This document shows positions 36,620 through 46,433 of a DNA stretch of 46,616 nucleotides, one piece after another. Where the stretch lies: the IMG/VR virus record IMGVR_UViG_3300020060_000013, positions 1-46,616 of that record; one strand, given 5' to 3'. The notes below the pieces were generated by a model. It did not search any database and had not been told where the DNA came from. It was given only the letters and a program-made list of their open reading frames with translations. Positions within the stretch are counted from its first letter, which is position 1. The number at the start of each line of letters is the position of its first letter. The position numbers and the translations under genes are program-made. This stretch comes from a virus.

Positions 36620-38469
36620 TTACGAATTGTGAATCGACGGCACCAGGTTTGAGTGCTATCTCCTGCGCTGTATTGCATTGTGATTCCTGCGTAGAGACCA
36701 GCCGAGGTCGAGGTCAGTTCCGGCCCAGACATCTTGTAGCCGAGCACGCTCGCATCGTTGTAGTAGCAGCGAACCGTCCCATGCTTCTTAACCACCCGCA
36801 TTTTGTGGTATGTACTCGGCTCGTAGCTGTTGTTGATCGTGGCCTTCATAGTTGGCACTCCGCCCGACCACTGATAGATCCGTAACACTTCTACCGCTGC
36901 TGAAACATCTCGCAGGAATGCCCAGTAAGAAGCTCCATCGGTCATCGCGAAAATAATTCCGCCATAGCCAGTCGCCCCGGCTCCACTCCACAGCATTTCG
37001 GCTTCGATCTCATATTCCACTGTGGCTGCGAAGATCCGCGCGATATGCTGCGTGCCAGAAGTCTGTGGGATGGCCAATCCATTACTCACGTTGACCGCAC
37101 CAACCGTGACCGCCCACGGACTCGCCAGCGCCCCGTCCGGCTGATCGAAGTTCGTGGCGAATATGACTCCATCTATGTTCTGCGCAGTGGCAATATCCTC
37201 CTCTGGCAAAATGCCGAACGGAGTAACTGCTCCAGCTTCTCCAACGGCAGAGAAGAAGATCCTAGAGAGCGTGGTAGAAGTCTCCTGGCCCAAAGCCAAA
37301 ATTCCTATGCCCTGCTGAACCATTGCTACGTCTGAATAAGACATCCATCCGTTAGTACCGAGCTTGCGCTCTATCTGCTTTTCACCATGCCAACTCGTGC
37401 CGAGATTACGGGTGTATCGAATGACGGCAGAAGAATCGAAACGCTGCCGATAGATAACTGCGAGGGTATCTTCGTTAACCCAGAAACAATTCGGCTTACC
37501 CGTTCCAAGGAATTCACTAGTTCCGCCAGCCCAGTTTGCTCCGTCATCCACAGAACTTGTAAATCCGATAGAGTCAATAGCACCCCAGCGGAACGTCATC
37601 CCTAACGTAGAACCTTTCTTAGCGATGCACGGCTCCTCATAATGCCTTCCGGCCGTCGCGCCATTAACTAGTCGGGTAGAAGTCCAAGAAGTGCCGCCGT
37701 TGACCGAGCGAGCGATCCACACCGATCGGAAGCCCTCGGCTCCTGTTGTTCCGTACCAGGGCATAATTAGATCGCCATTATCACACTCCACAATAGAGGA
37801 GACACACGCAGCCGTGACGCCGTTATCTATACGGATCTCTGTTCCGAACGTAACACCTCCATCTGTAGAGGTGCGAAAGTAAGCCCCGTTGAATGGAGCG
37901 ATGGCCGTGGTCTTGCAGTATGTCAACCAGACCTTCGTGCCGTCCCTGCTCTCAGACAATCCCGAGTCACGAAGGTCAATCCCTGGAAGGGAAAGTAAAG
38001 TGACAGGAGCCGTCCAAGTGCGACCCATGTCAGTGCTACGAACTACTTTGAGAACACCATCTCGAGCAGTGATATGATCACTACCTTGGCGATAAGTGCA
38101 CATCAGCGACCCGTCCTGCTTATACAGGATCGCCGGGAATGCACTGTGCTGAGCATCTGTTCCGAGGGGACGCAGCGGCCTAAGGGCTCGAATGGCTCCG
38201 TTACCGATGGTGTTGAACTTGTCCCCGCCTAGTGGCAACCAACCATTGTCCAGCATGTTCCGAATGAATCTAAGACCAGTATCCTCCTGACGCACTTGCA
38301 TACCCGGGAACGTGTCCGGGGGCACGGGCATGGAAAGAGAGGTGACTGGGAAGTATCCCGCCGCGTAATCCATACGCTCCAGCGCTGCATTAACTTTGTC
38401 CTTCATTTCGAAAGACATCCGGTCGGAGCCTTCTAGAAGCTCCATATTGAGCCGATCAGTTGTTACCAT
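36616..38469 (-). CDS. Sialidase-like (Asp-box) tail protein, possible receptor-binding or depolymerase, 617 aa
   Basis: Residues 140-400 carry at least five Asp-box repeats (STDMGRTW, STDGGVTF, SVNGGTSW, SVDDGANW, TRNLGTSW), the mark of a six-bladed sialidase-like beta-propeller. A DRxx-type N-terminus (about 1-110) may attach to the tail. The C-terminal 180 residues (ATVEYEIEAEMLWSGAGATG, SYWAFLRDV, KHGTVRCYYND) resemble a LamG/concanavalin-type module. GAGGAGGATAT precedes the ATG. It likely binds or cuts a cell-surface glycan; catalytic Arg/Glu triads were not verified. Confidence 0.75.
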   Translation of the reverse strand: MVTTDRLNMELLEGSDRMSFEMKDKVNAALERMDYAAGYFPVTSLSMPVPPDTFPGMQVRQEDTGLRFIRNMLDNGWLPLGGDKFNTIGNGAIRALRPLRPLGTDAQHSAFPAILYKQDGSLMCTYRQGSDHITARDGVLKVVRSTDMGRTWTAPVTLLSLPGIDLRDSGLSESRDGTKVWLTYCKTTAIAPFNGAYFRTSTDGGVTFGTEIRIDNGVTAACVSSIVECDNGDLIMPWYGTTGAEGFRSVWIARSVNGGTSWTSTRLVNGATAGRHYEEPCIAKKGSTLGMTFRWGAIDSIGFTSSVDDGANWAGGTSEFLGTGKPNCFWVNEDTLAVIYRQRFDSSAVIRYTRNLGTSWHGEKQIERKLGTNGWMSYSDVAMVQQGIGILALGQETSTTLSRIFFSAVGEAGAVTPFGILPEEDIATAQNIDGVIFATNFDQPDGALASPWAVTVGAVNVSNGLAIPQTSGTQHIARIFAATVEYEIEAEMLWSGAGATGYGGIIFAMTDGASYWAFLRDVSAAVEVLRIYQWSGGVPTMKATINNSYEPSTYHKMRVVKKHGTVRCYYNDASVLGYKMSGPELTSTSAGLYAGITMQYSAGDSTQTWCRRFTIRK

Positions 38470-38478
38470 ATATCCTCC

Positions 38479-41271
38479 TCAGAAAGGGATTACGAAAAGG
38501 TGTCGATCTACAAACTGAACATTGCCATAAGTAGCACCGTTCCCAGTTGCTCGATACTTCAAAGTAAATGTAGTATTGCCAGCCGGAAGACCAGTAACAA
38601 ATGTTAATCGTGAAGAGCTTGAGTTAGTATATTCTGCAGCTAATGCCCTGAATTGACTGGCTCCTGTTGTTACGCCATTAGCGTCAAGACAATCAAAGCT
38701 CACTTGACCAGCGAGCGTAAGGTTGTTCGCTAAAATCCATGAACTGACAATTACAATGGCTCTGCCTGAGTTTCCAACCGTTACAGAAACGACAGGACCT
38801 GCAGAGCCGGGCAAGTCTTGAAAACCTGTTGGAGGAGTCAATGTACCGACTCCCGTGACAGTACTGGCATTAGTTCCAAAGGCCAAAGTGTTAGCTCTGA
38901 CTAGTTTCCCGAGGTCATCTACAAATTCAATCCCCTCTCCACCAACGGACTCCAGCTCCCCAATGCGCGCTACTCGTGCACCGTTATCCTTGAAAACCTG
39001 CAATCCATGACGACCGTCAGAACACTCCCCAAGTTCGACAATAACGTCTCCGGCAGCGTTCAGCACGCGAAGCGCGCCGTCCTGAATCTCGATGCCACCC
39101 TTGCCCTGAACATGCAGCTTGCCAGTCTCATTGTTCCAGTCCAGCAGACGCTCGTTTGCGGAGTTGTAACCGTGAATGCCCTCGAAGCTCATCTCCACGC
39201 GAGCGCCTGTCTTGGCCGTTCGAATATACCCACCTACGATCCAGTCCGCAGAGATAGTGCCGGCCGTCACTTTATCCACCACGAGATTGCGCACATACTG
39301 GTTGTCGATGAGGTCGGCCGTCTGTTCCACTGCTATTGAAGGCATAGACTTGTTACCGGATTGATCCACCGCAACGACTTTGTAGAACTGCGGGCCGATA
39401 GTCGTAATCTGAAAGCTAGCGACAATGGGGATCTCACCAGTGATCATCCCCCAGTTAGCCAACACCTTTCCGATGAGTGTTTCAATTGTTGTTTGGAAAA
39501 TGGGACTGGTACCTGAATGCAGTTCCAGGTGATGCAGATCTCTGTCTAGATTGAATTCCCCACCGTCCGCGCGCCCCAGATGATGCTCCATAAGAACGGC
39601 CATCGGATTGGCCACAATGATGGGAGCTGCGGGCACGGCTGGGGGGATGATGTCCCGAGACATTTGAAAACCGATAAGATCAGACCATGCCCCGAGGTTG
39701 GCCGGACGAGCGGTGTCTACCGCGCGGATCTGCGCTTCGTAGCTCATAGAGGGCACGAGCTCTTGCAAACGGAACCGCAAGACGTCTCCAGGCGCTGTGG
39801 CGTATTGCCAAGAAGTAGCGCCGCCATATTCAATAGGCTCGTCAACCGTGTCAAGCTCGTCGAGAGTATACTCCCCAACGTCGTCGATCGTAAGATCCTC
39901 CACGGCGGCTTCATTAGCCCGATAACGCATTTCATAATGCGATAAATCCGCCATCGGCGTGTCATTAGTGTTGTTCGGTTTGAACCACTTTAGCTCAACT
40001 TCCGAACGACTCTCGCCCGTAACCGGTGACTGGTACATCGACTGATTAAACGGGAGGTCCCATTCGGTTTCGCCGGGGATAGTAGTGTCTACTTCAGGTG
40101 GTGTAATTGGGAAGGATCCGCTGCCGCCGTCACTGAGGCTGCGATTGTACCCGCCAACCACCAAGATCGTATCGCCGCTCTCTGGAATGACATGCGGCGT
40201 GAGGTCGTACCACTCCCCGAGGTAATCCCGGTAGAAGACACTCATCTTCTTCGTAACCGGCCAAGAAGCCTCGGTAAGCTTGAGATTGATAGGGTTAATG
40301 CGCTCGCTACGAAATTGCTTTTCGTTATTGTAATCCAGCAATCCCATAGCCGGGTCAAACACCCCGACGTAGTCCCCGATCTGCGCGTCGCCTTTGATGT
40401 CGTAGAAATTGCTGTTGAGCGTGAGCGCGTCCCGGGTACCGCTGAACCTGTTCAACTGGAGCTGCGCCCGAGCCGGGGCATTGGTGGGGTCTGTTTCCGA
40501 CTCCTGAACAATGCGCGTCATCTTGACCGGGTTACCGTAGAGATCCTTGTACGGATTGAGACCCGGATCGATGTCCGCCGTAGCGCTAGCGAACTGGCCG
40601 CCGGACCCTTGCGCCATCAGCAGCAAACGAGTGGTGAAGTCCTCAACATCCCGCCCGGTCTCGAGCTCGCCGCTGAGCGCGCGCAAGAACATGTCGTCGG
40701 CGCTAGCAGTGTTCTTGTTCGAGTTTCGCTTACGTACCACCAGCATCTTCGGGTTCGTGACGAACAGATCGGACTCCAAACCGGCGTCCAGCGTCGCGTC
40801 TCCGTTTACCCGCCATGCTGCGCCCACCGTCTGACAAATATAATCGACGATCTCTCGGCGGCTCTGGAACTGAAAGCTGCCCGCGTAGGTCTCGGCAATG
40901 TTGAAGATGGTCCCGATAGTGACCGCGTCGAAGCCATCCATTACTTCTTCGATGACGTCCTGGAAACTACCATCGACTTCAAGAAGGTCTTCTATAATGT
41001 CGCTCTTACTGTCTGGGTCGCCCAACCACATCGCAACGCCGAGACCACCGATAGCCTTCTGACCAGTGGTCTCGCTAATGCTGCGCAACACCCCGGTATA
41101 GCGCGAGCTCTTGAGTAGGCTGTCGCCACTAATACGCGGGTCAACTGACGGCCCGGTGTGCACCACGATGTGCCCGAAGTAGTCAATGGCCTTCCAGAGA
41201 TTGTCTGGAATGTTGGGTTTGATCTGCAAGCCCCAACCACCGAGGCCACGCAGTGTTTCCGCTACGGCCAT
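38479..41271 (-). CDS. Minor tail protein with fibronectin III-like region, 930 aa
   Basis: The first 380 residues are a tail-tip protein body (GLQIKPNIPDNLWKAIDYFG, GSFQFQSRREIVDYICQTVG). The middle (about 420-560) carries beta-sandwich modules with the fibronectin-III-like pattern (VELKWFKPNNTN, HYEMRYRA, WQYATAPGDVLRFRLQELVP). The end is a beta-rich, Asn/Gly/Thr-rich fibre portion. Placed after the tape measure and a second tail protein, it probably forms the central tip or a fibre base. The start shares its A with the upstream TAA (TAATG). Confidence 0.7.
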   Translation of the reverse strand: MAVAETLRGLGGWGLQIKPNIPDNLWKAIDYFGHIVVHTGPSVDPRISGDSLLKSSRYTGVLRSISETTGQKAIGGLGVAMWLGDPDSKSDIIEDLLEVDGSFQDVIEEVMDGFDAVTIGTIFNIAETYAGSFQFQSRREIVDYICQTVGAAWRVNGDATLDAGLESDLFVTNPKMLVVRKRNSNKNTASADDMFLRALSGELETGRDVEDFTTRLLLMAQGSGGQFASATADIDPGLNPYKDLYGNPVKMTRIVQESETDPTNAPARAQLQLNRFSGTRDALTLNSNFYDIKGDAQIGDYVGVFDPAMGLLDYNNEKQFRSERINPINLKLTEASWPVTKKMSVFYRDYLGEWYDLTPHVIPESGDTILVVGGYNRSLSDGGSGSFPITPPEVDTTIPGETEWDLPFNQSMYQSPVTGESRSEVELKWFKPNNTNDTPMADLSHYEMRYRANEAAVEDLTIDDVGEYTLDELDTVDEPIEYGGATSWQYATAPGDVLRFRLQELVPSMSYEAQIRAVDTARPANLGAWSDLIGFQMSRDIIPPAVPAAPIIVANPMAVLMEHHLGRADGGEFNLDRDLHHLELHSGTSPIFQTTIETLIGKVLANWGMITGEIPIVASFQITTIGPQFYKVVAVDQSGNKSMPSIAVEQTADLIDNQYVRNLVVDKVTAGTISADWIVGGYIRTAKTGARVEMSFEGIHGYNSANERLLDWNNETGKLHVQGKGGIEIQDGALRVLNAAGDVIVELGECSDGRHGLQVFKDNGARVARIGELESVGGEGIEFVDDLGKLVRANTLAFGTNASTVTGVGTLTPPTGFQDLPGSAGPVVSVTVGNSGRAIVIVSSWILANNLTLAGQVSFDCLDANGVTTGASQFRALAAEYTNSSSSRLTFVTGLPAGNTTFTLKYRATGNGATYGNVQFVDRHLFVIPF

Positions 41272-42473
41272 TATCTCTTCACCCCTTGCACGAACTCTGT
41301 TGGCGCTCCGATGTATTGCTTTTGCAGGTCTACCGCCGTGTCGCCAGCCACTGCGCCGCTACCGGCCACGACCGCGCCCACGAATGCATCCAGAACCGTA
41401 GTGCCCGCAACAGAAAACCCGCCGTTCACAATGTCCGGAACAAAAGTGCGGGCACTGCCCACAATGTACCGGTTGCCGTCTCCATCGTTGGAATCATCCA
41501 CGATAGTGCCGCCGAGCGAGTTGGTACCCGCGTCCGCCGTAGCTCTTTGAATCTTCAAAGTGGTGCCGTACTCGTGCTGAACGTACAACTCCGCGAACCG
41601 GTACCCGCGCCGCAACACTAGGTCTAGGTACAGCCGGCCACTAGTCATGGTCTTCATCAGACGGATAGCCACGGACTCGTACTGGTTGCTAAGGATGCTG
41701 CAGAACTGGAAGGTGCCCAGACTCACGCCGCCGCTCAGAATGTCCCACGTCTTCGCATGCCATGCGCCACCGGACCACGCGCTAACTTCCAGGACTCCCG
41801 CGCTTAACAACGGTTTGATACGTACTAGGCCGTTGTTGAGTTCCCAAGCCGTTGGGCTAAGCCGAGCACTGTCGCCAGCTCGCTCGATACCTTCATCGTC
41901 GAAGAAACTAACTCGGCCGTTGGCGTAGCTCTCCGGGAGGGAAGCCCAACGCGGGCTGACATCTGTGCCAAGCCCTCGGTACACGGTAATCGCGCCATCG
42001 GCTCCCGTGCGGACCACTGCGCTCGTGATAGTAGCGTCGGTCCAATAACCAGCGTGCCCAATAGCAGGCGCGTGCGTCCGCTCCCCAACAACAGCAAAGT
42101 TATTCTGCCGAGTGATCGAACCGCTAAGCCTACTTTCAATGTCCACCTCGTTTTCGGTGCCGACCCTCGTAAGATTTGCCGACCAGCGGAATACCGCCAA
42201 GTCGTCATCCCAATCCTCGATCGTCCCCTGAATGTCATCAACGGTGTAGTAGCCATTGAGATATGTCTTGATGCCGAATACCACCGGCAAGAAATCTCCA
42301 GCCAGTGTCAGAAAGTCCTCGCGTTGCCGCGTGACGGCTGCGTGGGAGAGGCGGGGGATGGACTCCTGGCCGCTCAACGCTAACCCTCTGTCACCGGCCC
42401 CGTCGCCAGTCTCAGCAACTGTTCTATCCTCGCGCATTCTCATTCGCCCAAGGAGGAGCGTTGGCGTAGGCAT
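41271..42473 (-). CDS. Minor tail protein (possible distal tail protein), 400 aa
   Basis: The gene lies immediately after the tape measure, where siphoviruses encode the distal tail (Dit) protein. The sequence is beta-rich (AVFRWSANLTRVGTENEVDI, GRVSFFDDEGIERAGD, RLYLDLVLRRGYRFAELYVQ), as expected for a tail-tip component, but no family motif was confirmed. The ATG shares its A with the tape measure TGA (TGATG). Confidence 0.6.
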   Translation of the reverse strand: MPTPTLLLGRMRMREDRTVAETGDGAGDRGLALSGQESIPRLSHAAVTRQREDFLTLAGDFLPVVFGIKTYLNGYYTVDDIQGTIEDWDDDLAVFRWSANLTRVGTENEVDIESRLSGSITRQNNFAVVGERTHAPAIGHAGYWTDATITSAVVRTGADGAITVYRGLGTDVSPRWASLPESYANGRVSFFDDEGIERAGDSARLSPTAWELNNGLVRIKPLLSAGVLEVSAWSGGAWHAKTWDILSGGVSLGTFQFCSILSNQYESVAIRLMKTMTSGRLYLDLVLRRGYRFAELYVQHEYGTTLKIQRATADAGTNSLGGTIVDDSNDGDGNRYIVGSARTFVPDIVNGGFSVAGTTVLDAFVGAVVAGSGAVAGDTAVDLQKQYIGAPTEFVQGVKR

Positions 42474-45400
42474 CAGACGTACTCCTTATCCACCGTGCGG
42501 ATGGATTCCTTTATCCGTTTGATAGCTTCGCGATAAGCGGTCGGATTAGTCGGGTCTAGGTTGCCTGCGATGTGCAGCACAAGGTTGTCGATAATGATAG
42601 TCGTTCCCCCACTCCCGCCCTCCGAAGTTCGCCCGGACGCCGTGGCAGTTAGTGGGACCGTGCCAGTCAGGGTCGTGTTGCCCGACAGCCCCGACGTGTC
42701 AGCCCCGACCGACATTGTGGCAGCCAGGTCACCCACCGATCCGGTCATAGCTGTAGCGGCAGCATTGCTAAGCGTCTCAGCAGCGCTGGCCACTCCGTTC
42801 TGCATGGCCAGGATTCCTCGAATAAGACCCTCGCCAATCATCTCGCCGGCATAGGCCATCAGCTTGGAAGGGGAACTGATTCCAAAGAAGTTCTTGACTG
42901 AGCGCCAGGCATTCTCTGCGAGCCTCTTGAGCTCTTGGCCAATCTTCGAACCAATGCTACCGATGCCGCGCAGGATGCCATTGATGATATCCTTGCCTAG
43001 ATTAACCATCATGCCCGGCAGGCTCTTGATAAAGCTACCTATCTTAGCCGGCAGCCCCCGGAACAGATCCCCGATGTTACCGAGACCGTCGGTAATAAAC
43101 CTCCCGATGTTATCCATGGTTGTTCTGATAGTGTTTTTGATCCAAGTCCAAGCATCGTTCGTCAGACTCTTGATACCGCTCCAAGCATTCTGGAAAAAAT
43201 CATTGACTATCTTCAACCCGACCTGAATGAATTCAAAGGTTCTCTGAAGAGGTTCTATGATGGCTTTTTCGATGGCTGTCCATACTGTCTCCGCAACGCT
43301 CTTGATCCAATCCCAAGCAGCCTTGATCTTAGGGCCGATCACATCCCAGTTCTCGATGATGAGAATGACGAGGGCGGCGATGAGAGCACCGATGAGAACG
43401 AATGGATTGGCCTTCATGACGACGTTCAATGCGGCCCATGCAGCCTTCGCGAGATTGACCGCTACGTTCATAGCGTAGATGCTGCCGATGAACGGCCCGA
43501 GGAACGGCGAAGCCCAGGCGAGGAACTCCGCGAACGGCTTGACGACTTCGCCAAGGACCTGGAATGCCCCAGCTAACAATGTGCCGGCCGCATCAGCAGC
43601 ACCGACAATGAGTGGCTCGAGAATAATCAACAGATCAGCAGCTGATTCAAGAACGCTAAGGAATACCTTGCCCCATGCGCCACCGATAGATCGCAACACC
43701 GCGCCGAGGGACTGCAACGCGTCTTGCCCTTCGGCCGTCTTGAGGAAGGCCGCTATCTTGCCGGTGAGTTCTGTGAGGGTGTCGAGAGCTCCTCCGCCGG
43801 CCTGATCCAACCCGGTAAATACGCTCGCGATGATAGATCCAAGATTCTTGAACAACTGCCACAGCTCGCTTGTAGCATCCATTGCGTCTTGCATCCACTT
43901 ACGGAGATCTCCGGACTTGCGCGCCTCGCCGATGAACTCCCGGAATCGTGCTGCCGCGTCCGCCGCGCCACGAGCCATCTCAGGGAGGAAGTCACTACCT
44001 ACTTTAGCTATGTCAAGGAATGCAAAAAGCAAATCACGCAGGACGTTGCGCATTTCGCCAAGCGCTTCGCTGGTATTTCCAAAGATGGCTCGAACGTTTT
44101 CCTGTGTCTCGCTAGCCTTGGCGAATTCAACGACGCCATCAATCATGCCATTAAGGCTCTTAGCTACTCCACCCATCGACTCCCTGAGCAGCGGGAACCA
44201 CGTCTTTGCCAGCGGTGCTACATCTTTGGCAAGGTCACCAAACAGATCGTCTTGTACACTCTTCTTGAGATCGTCCCATGCGCTGCGCTGGTTAAGAATT
44301 TCCTGAACGAAGGCGCGTGCGTTGGGGCTGAGGTCCGCCATCGCGTCGGCCATGCGAGCACCCGCTTGCGCTCCAGCTTCCGCCGCGTCTATGTAGGCTT
44401 CCTTAAGAGCAGCTTGCGCCTCTATGATGCCCTGGATAGCATCCCGGATAGAACGAGAGCTCTCTACTTGCGTTCGACGAACATTCTCCTGCGCGTCCGC
44501 TAGCGATTGCTGCGCGTCAATTACTCGCCGAGCAGAATCTCGCACATTGTCTTGCGCACTAACTACCTGATCACTGCCGGCTACCCCCGCAGCGGCTGCC
44601 GCCGCTTGATCGACGGCTAGTCTTTGATTCTCCAATCTCACTTGTTCCAGCGCGAATTGCTGCTTCTCTAGGTTCAATATGGCTTGCTGGCGTTCTCTAT
44701 CGCTAGCCGTAGGATCGCGCTGAACGGCGGCTAGCTCCTCCTGGGCCTCTTTAAGGTCGAGGACGGCCTGGCGCTCATCAAACGCTCCGCCGCTCAGCGC
44801 ATCGCGCATATCTTCGAGTTGGCGGGTAGCGTCCATCCGCGCACGGCTGAGCGATTGCTGTGCGCGTACCGCGTCTCGTTGCGCGTCAATGAGGTCTCGC
44901 TGAGCGCCTACTACCGCTCGTGCTGCTTCAATAGCACTACGCGCAGCCTCCTCCTGCACACGCTGAAGATTCTCCTCAGCACCCTGCAAGCTCTTCTTGG
45001 CGGACTCGATAGCTTGCGCTGCCGCGCGTTGTGCCTTGCCACTAGCAATAGCCCCCGCACCCGCTGCCTTAGTCTGTGCAGCGGCCTCCTTGAAAGCAGT
45101 ACCGATGCCCTGCATACCTACCACGAGCGTGCTGCCAGCAGCGGCCAACCCTGCCAGCGCTCCCGCAGCCACTCCAGCTAACCCAGAGAGAGCAGCCAGG
45201 CTGACGCCTAAACCAGCAACGTGCGGAGCGGCCAGCGCCACTCCGGCCGCCATCAAGCGCACGCGGGAATTCATCGTGTTGAGCCCGCCCGTGCCCCTCC
45301 GCACGTTCTTGTCAAGATTCGTAATGTTGTTCATCAACTGCTGAAAAGCATTTCTATCAACTTCTGGGGCAACCTTAGTGCCCTTCGCAGTCCTACCTAG

Positions 45401-45568
45401 ATCCTGCAGCGAGCGCGAAGACTGTTTAGTTGACTGGTCGATCTTAGTCGCAGAAGCCTTTGACTCGTCTCCTACGTCCTTGATATCTTCTCGAGCTCTT
45501 TTAGCGCCATCGCCCTCATAGTCCACTCGGATGACGCCGTGAGCCCTTCCGAGATTATAATCCGGCAT
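42473..45568 (-). CDS. Tape measure protein, 1,031 aa
   Basis: The start is taken as ATG 45568 (M-P-D-Y-N-L-G-R-A-H); an in-frame TTG at 45577 is possible. The protein has long coiled-coil and Ala/Gln/Arg-rich helix (about 160-400), hydrophobic segments (about 105-150 and 690-740), and a C-terminal part with Trp-Ile repeats (WDWIKSVAETVWTAIEKAII, WSGIKSLTNDAWTWIKNTIR). Size, composition and position after the chaperones define the tape measure. Taking about 1.5 Angstrom per residue, the tail would be about 155 nm (inference). Confidence 0.9.
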   Translation of the reverse strand: MPDYNLGRAHGVIRVDYEGDGAKRAREDIKDVGDESKASATKIDQSTKQSSRSLQDLGRTAKGTKVAPEVDRNAFQQLMNNITNLDKNVRRGTGGLNTMNSRVRLMAAGVALAAPHVAGLGVSLAALSGLAGVAAGALAGLAAAGSTLVVGMQGIGTAFKEAAAQTKAAGAGAIASGKAQRAAAQAIESAKKSLQGAEENLQRVQEEAARSAIEAARAVVGAQRDLIDAQRDAVRAQQSLSRARMDATRQLEDMRDALSGGAFDERQAVLDLKEAQEELAAVQRDPTASDRERQQAILNLEKQQFALEQVRLENQRLAVDQAAAAAAGVAGSDQVVSAQDNVRDSARRVIDAQQSLADAQENVRRTQVESSRSIRDAIQGIIEAQAALKEAYIDAAEAGAQAGARMADAMADLSPNARAFVQEILNQRSAWDDLKKSVQDDLFGDLAKDVAPLAKTWFPLLRESMGGVAKSLNGMIDGVVEFAKASETQENVRAIFGNTSEALGEMRNVLRDLLFAFLDIAKVGSDFLPEMARGAADAAARFREFIGEARKSGDLRKWMQDAMDATSELWQLFKNLGSIIASVFTGLDQAGGGALDTLTELTGKIAAFLKTAEGQDALQSLGAVLRSIGGAWGKVFLSVLESAADLLIILEPLIVGAADAAGTLLAGAFQVLGEVVKPFAEFLAWASPFLGPFIGSIYAMNVAVNLAKAAWAALNVVMKANPFVLIGALIAALVILIIENWDVIGPKIKAAWDWIKSVAETVWTAIEKAIIEPLQRTFEFIQVGLKIVNDFFQNAWSGIKSLTNDAWTWIKNTIRTTMDNIGRFITDGLGNIGDLFRGLPAKIGSFIKSLPGMMVNLGKDIINGILRGIGSIGSKIGQELKRLAENAWRSVKNFFGISSPSKLMAYAGEMIGEGLIRGILAMQNGVASAAETLSNAAATAMTGSVGDLAATMSVGADTSGLSGNTTLTGTVPLTATASGRTSEGGSGGTTIIIDNLVLHIAGNLDPTNPTAYREAIKRIKESIRTVDKEYV

Positions 45569-45573
45569 GGCGC

Positions 45574-45861
45574 TCAACCCTTTCCGGGGTCTCGATATTT
45601 ACGCTCTATCTTGATGCCCAGATATCTCTCAATGACTTCCCGACGCTTTCGCAATCTCTCGGTATCGCTTAATGGCTTCTTTCGCTTGCCTTGCGCCACC
45701 GCTTCTTCGAGAGCTTGTTCTAGATCCTGACCAAACGTGCGCACTGCTCGGTCTAGGTAGTACGCCGCTAGATCATCGCTTACGTGTAGTAATGCGCTTG
45801 GTCGGCTTTGAAACGCTTGCGCTTCGTGCCACAGACCCCACAGATTCGACGGCGTCTTCAC
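45574..45861 (-). CDS. Tail assembly chaperone, frameshifted C-terminal part (95 codons)
   Basis: The frame overlaps the end of the upstream chaperone (45773-45861) and lies +1 relative to it. The product (LWGLWHEAQAFQSRPSALLH, DLAAYYLDRAVRTFGQDLEQ) has the typical helix and charged C-terminus of the gpT-like extension. A GTG opens it at 45861, but expression by frameshift from the upstream frame is the more usual route; a stop at 45880-45882 in this frame limits where the shift can take place. Ends 5 bp before the tape measure. Confidence 0.75.
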   Translation of the reverse strand: MKTPSNLWGLWHEAQAFQSRPSALLHVSDDLAAYYLDRAVRTFGQDLEQALEEAVAQGKRKKPLSDTERLRKRREVIERYLGIKIERKYRDPGKG

Positions 45862-46390
45862 GAAACGATTCGAGATCCTTCACCCCCTTCATCATGCGGT
45901 TGAAGATTGCCATCTTGTCGTTGAAGTCGATGTGATCCGTGTAGATAGCGCCTTCGACACGGTTGTTCTCGAACACTTCCGGGATAGCCAATATCTCCGG
46001 CTTGATCGTCACTGCGACGAGAACCTTGTCTAGCGTCTTCACCAGTTCTTGCATCCGCTTGGGATCCTGGAAGATCTCCTCCATGACCTTGCTATTCTTT
46101 TCGGCCTCCTTCTCCTCTTCGGTCATACCAGCGGTGCCGACTTTCGCTTTCGCCTCTTTGGCCCGCTCGAGAGCCGTCTTTTTGGCGTTCGGGAGGTGGT
46201 CACTGACGACCATGCTGGTGAGGAAATCCAACTTATCCAAAAGACCCTCGCCCAATAGGGCAACCGGGTCCATACGGCGCAGCCGGCATAGCTGGCCAGA
46301 GGGAGTCGTGAAGTCAAACTCATTACCACCGCCCCACGCTGTCGGGGCGTACTTGTCTTCGATCATCTGAGCGTTGTTTTCGGAAGGCAT
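45773..46390 (-). CDS. Tail assembly chaperone (gpG-like), 205 aa
   Basis: The protein has the gpG-like composition: an N-terminal region (FDFTTPSGQLCRLRRMDPVA), a long charged helix (ALERAKEAKAKVGTAGMTEE) and a basic C-terminus (KPTKRITTRKR). Located between a structural gene and the tape measure, and overlapping a second frame, it fits the conserved chaperone pair that coats the tape measure during tail assembly. AGGAGCACGAAG precedes the ATG. Confidence 0.8.
   Translation of the reverse strand: MPSENNAQMIEDKYAPTAWGGGNEFDFTTPSGQLCRLRRMDPVALLGEGLLDKLDFLTSMVVSDHLPNAKKTALERAKEAKAKVGTAGMTEEEKEAEKNSKVMEEIFQDPKRMQELVKTLDKVLVAVTIKPEILAIPEVFENNRVEGAIYTDHIDFNDKMAIFNRMMKGVKDLESFREDAVESVGSVARSASVSKPTKRITTRKR
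45862..45865 (-). other. Candidate +1 frameshift site (TTT-C) of the chaperone pair
   Basis: In the first chaperone frame the codons are TCG TTT CGT GAA. A tRNA-Phe on TTT could re-pair on TTC, moving to the +1 frame, which then reads GTG AAG ACG, the beginning of the second frame. The shift must occur between the +1-frame stop at 45880-45882 and the first frame's stop at 45773-45775. The product would be about 271 aa. Other sites in this window are not excluded. Confidence 0.4.
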
Positions 46391-46433
46391 CTTCGTGCTC
46401 CTAGTTTCCGATTCCTGTTAATGCACTATTCAG

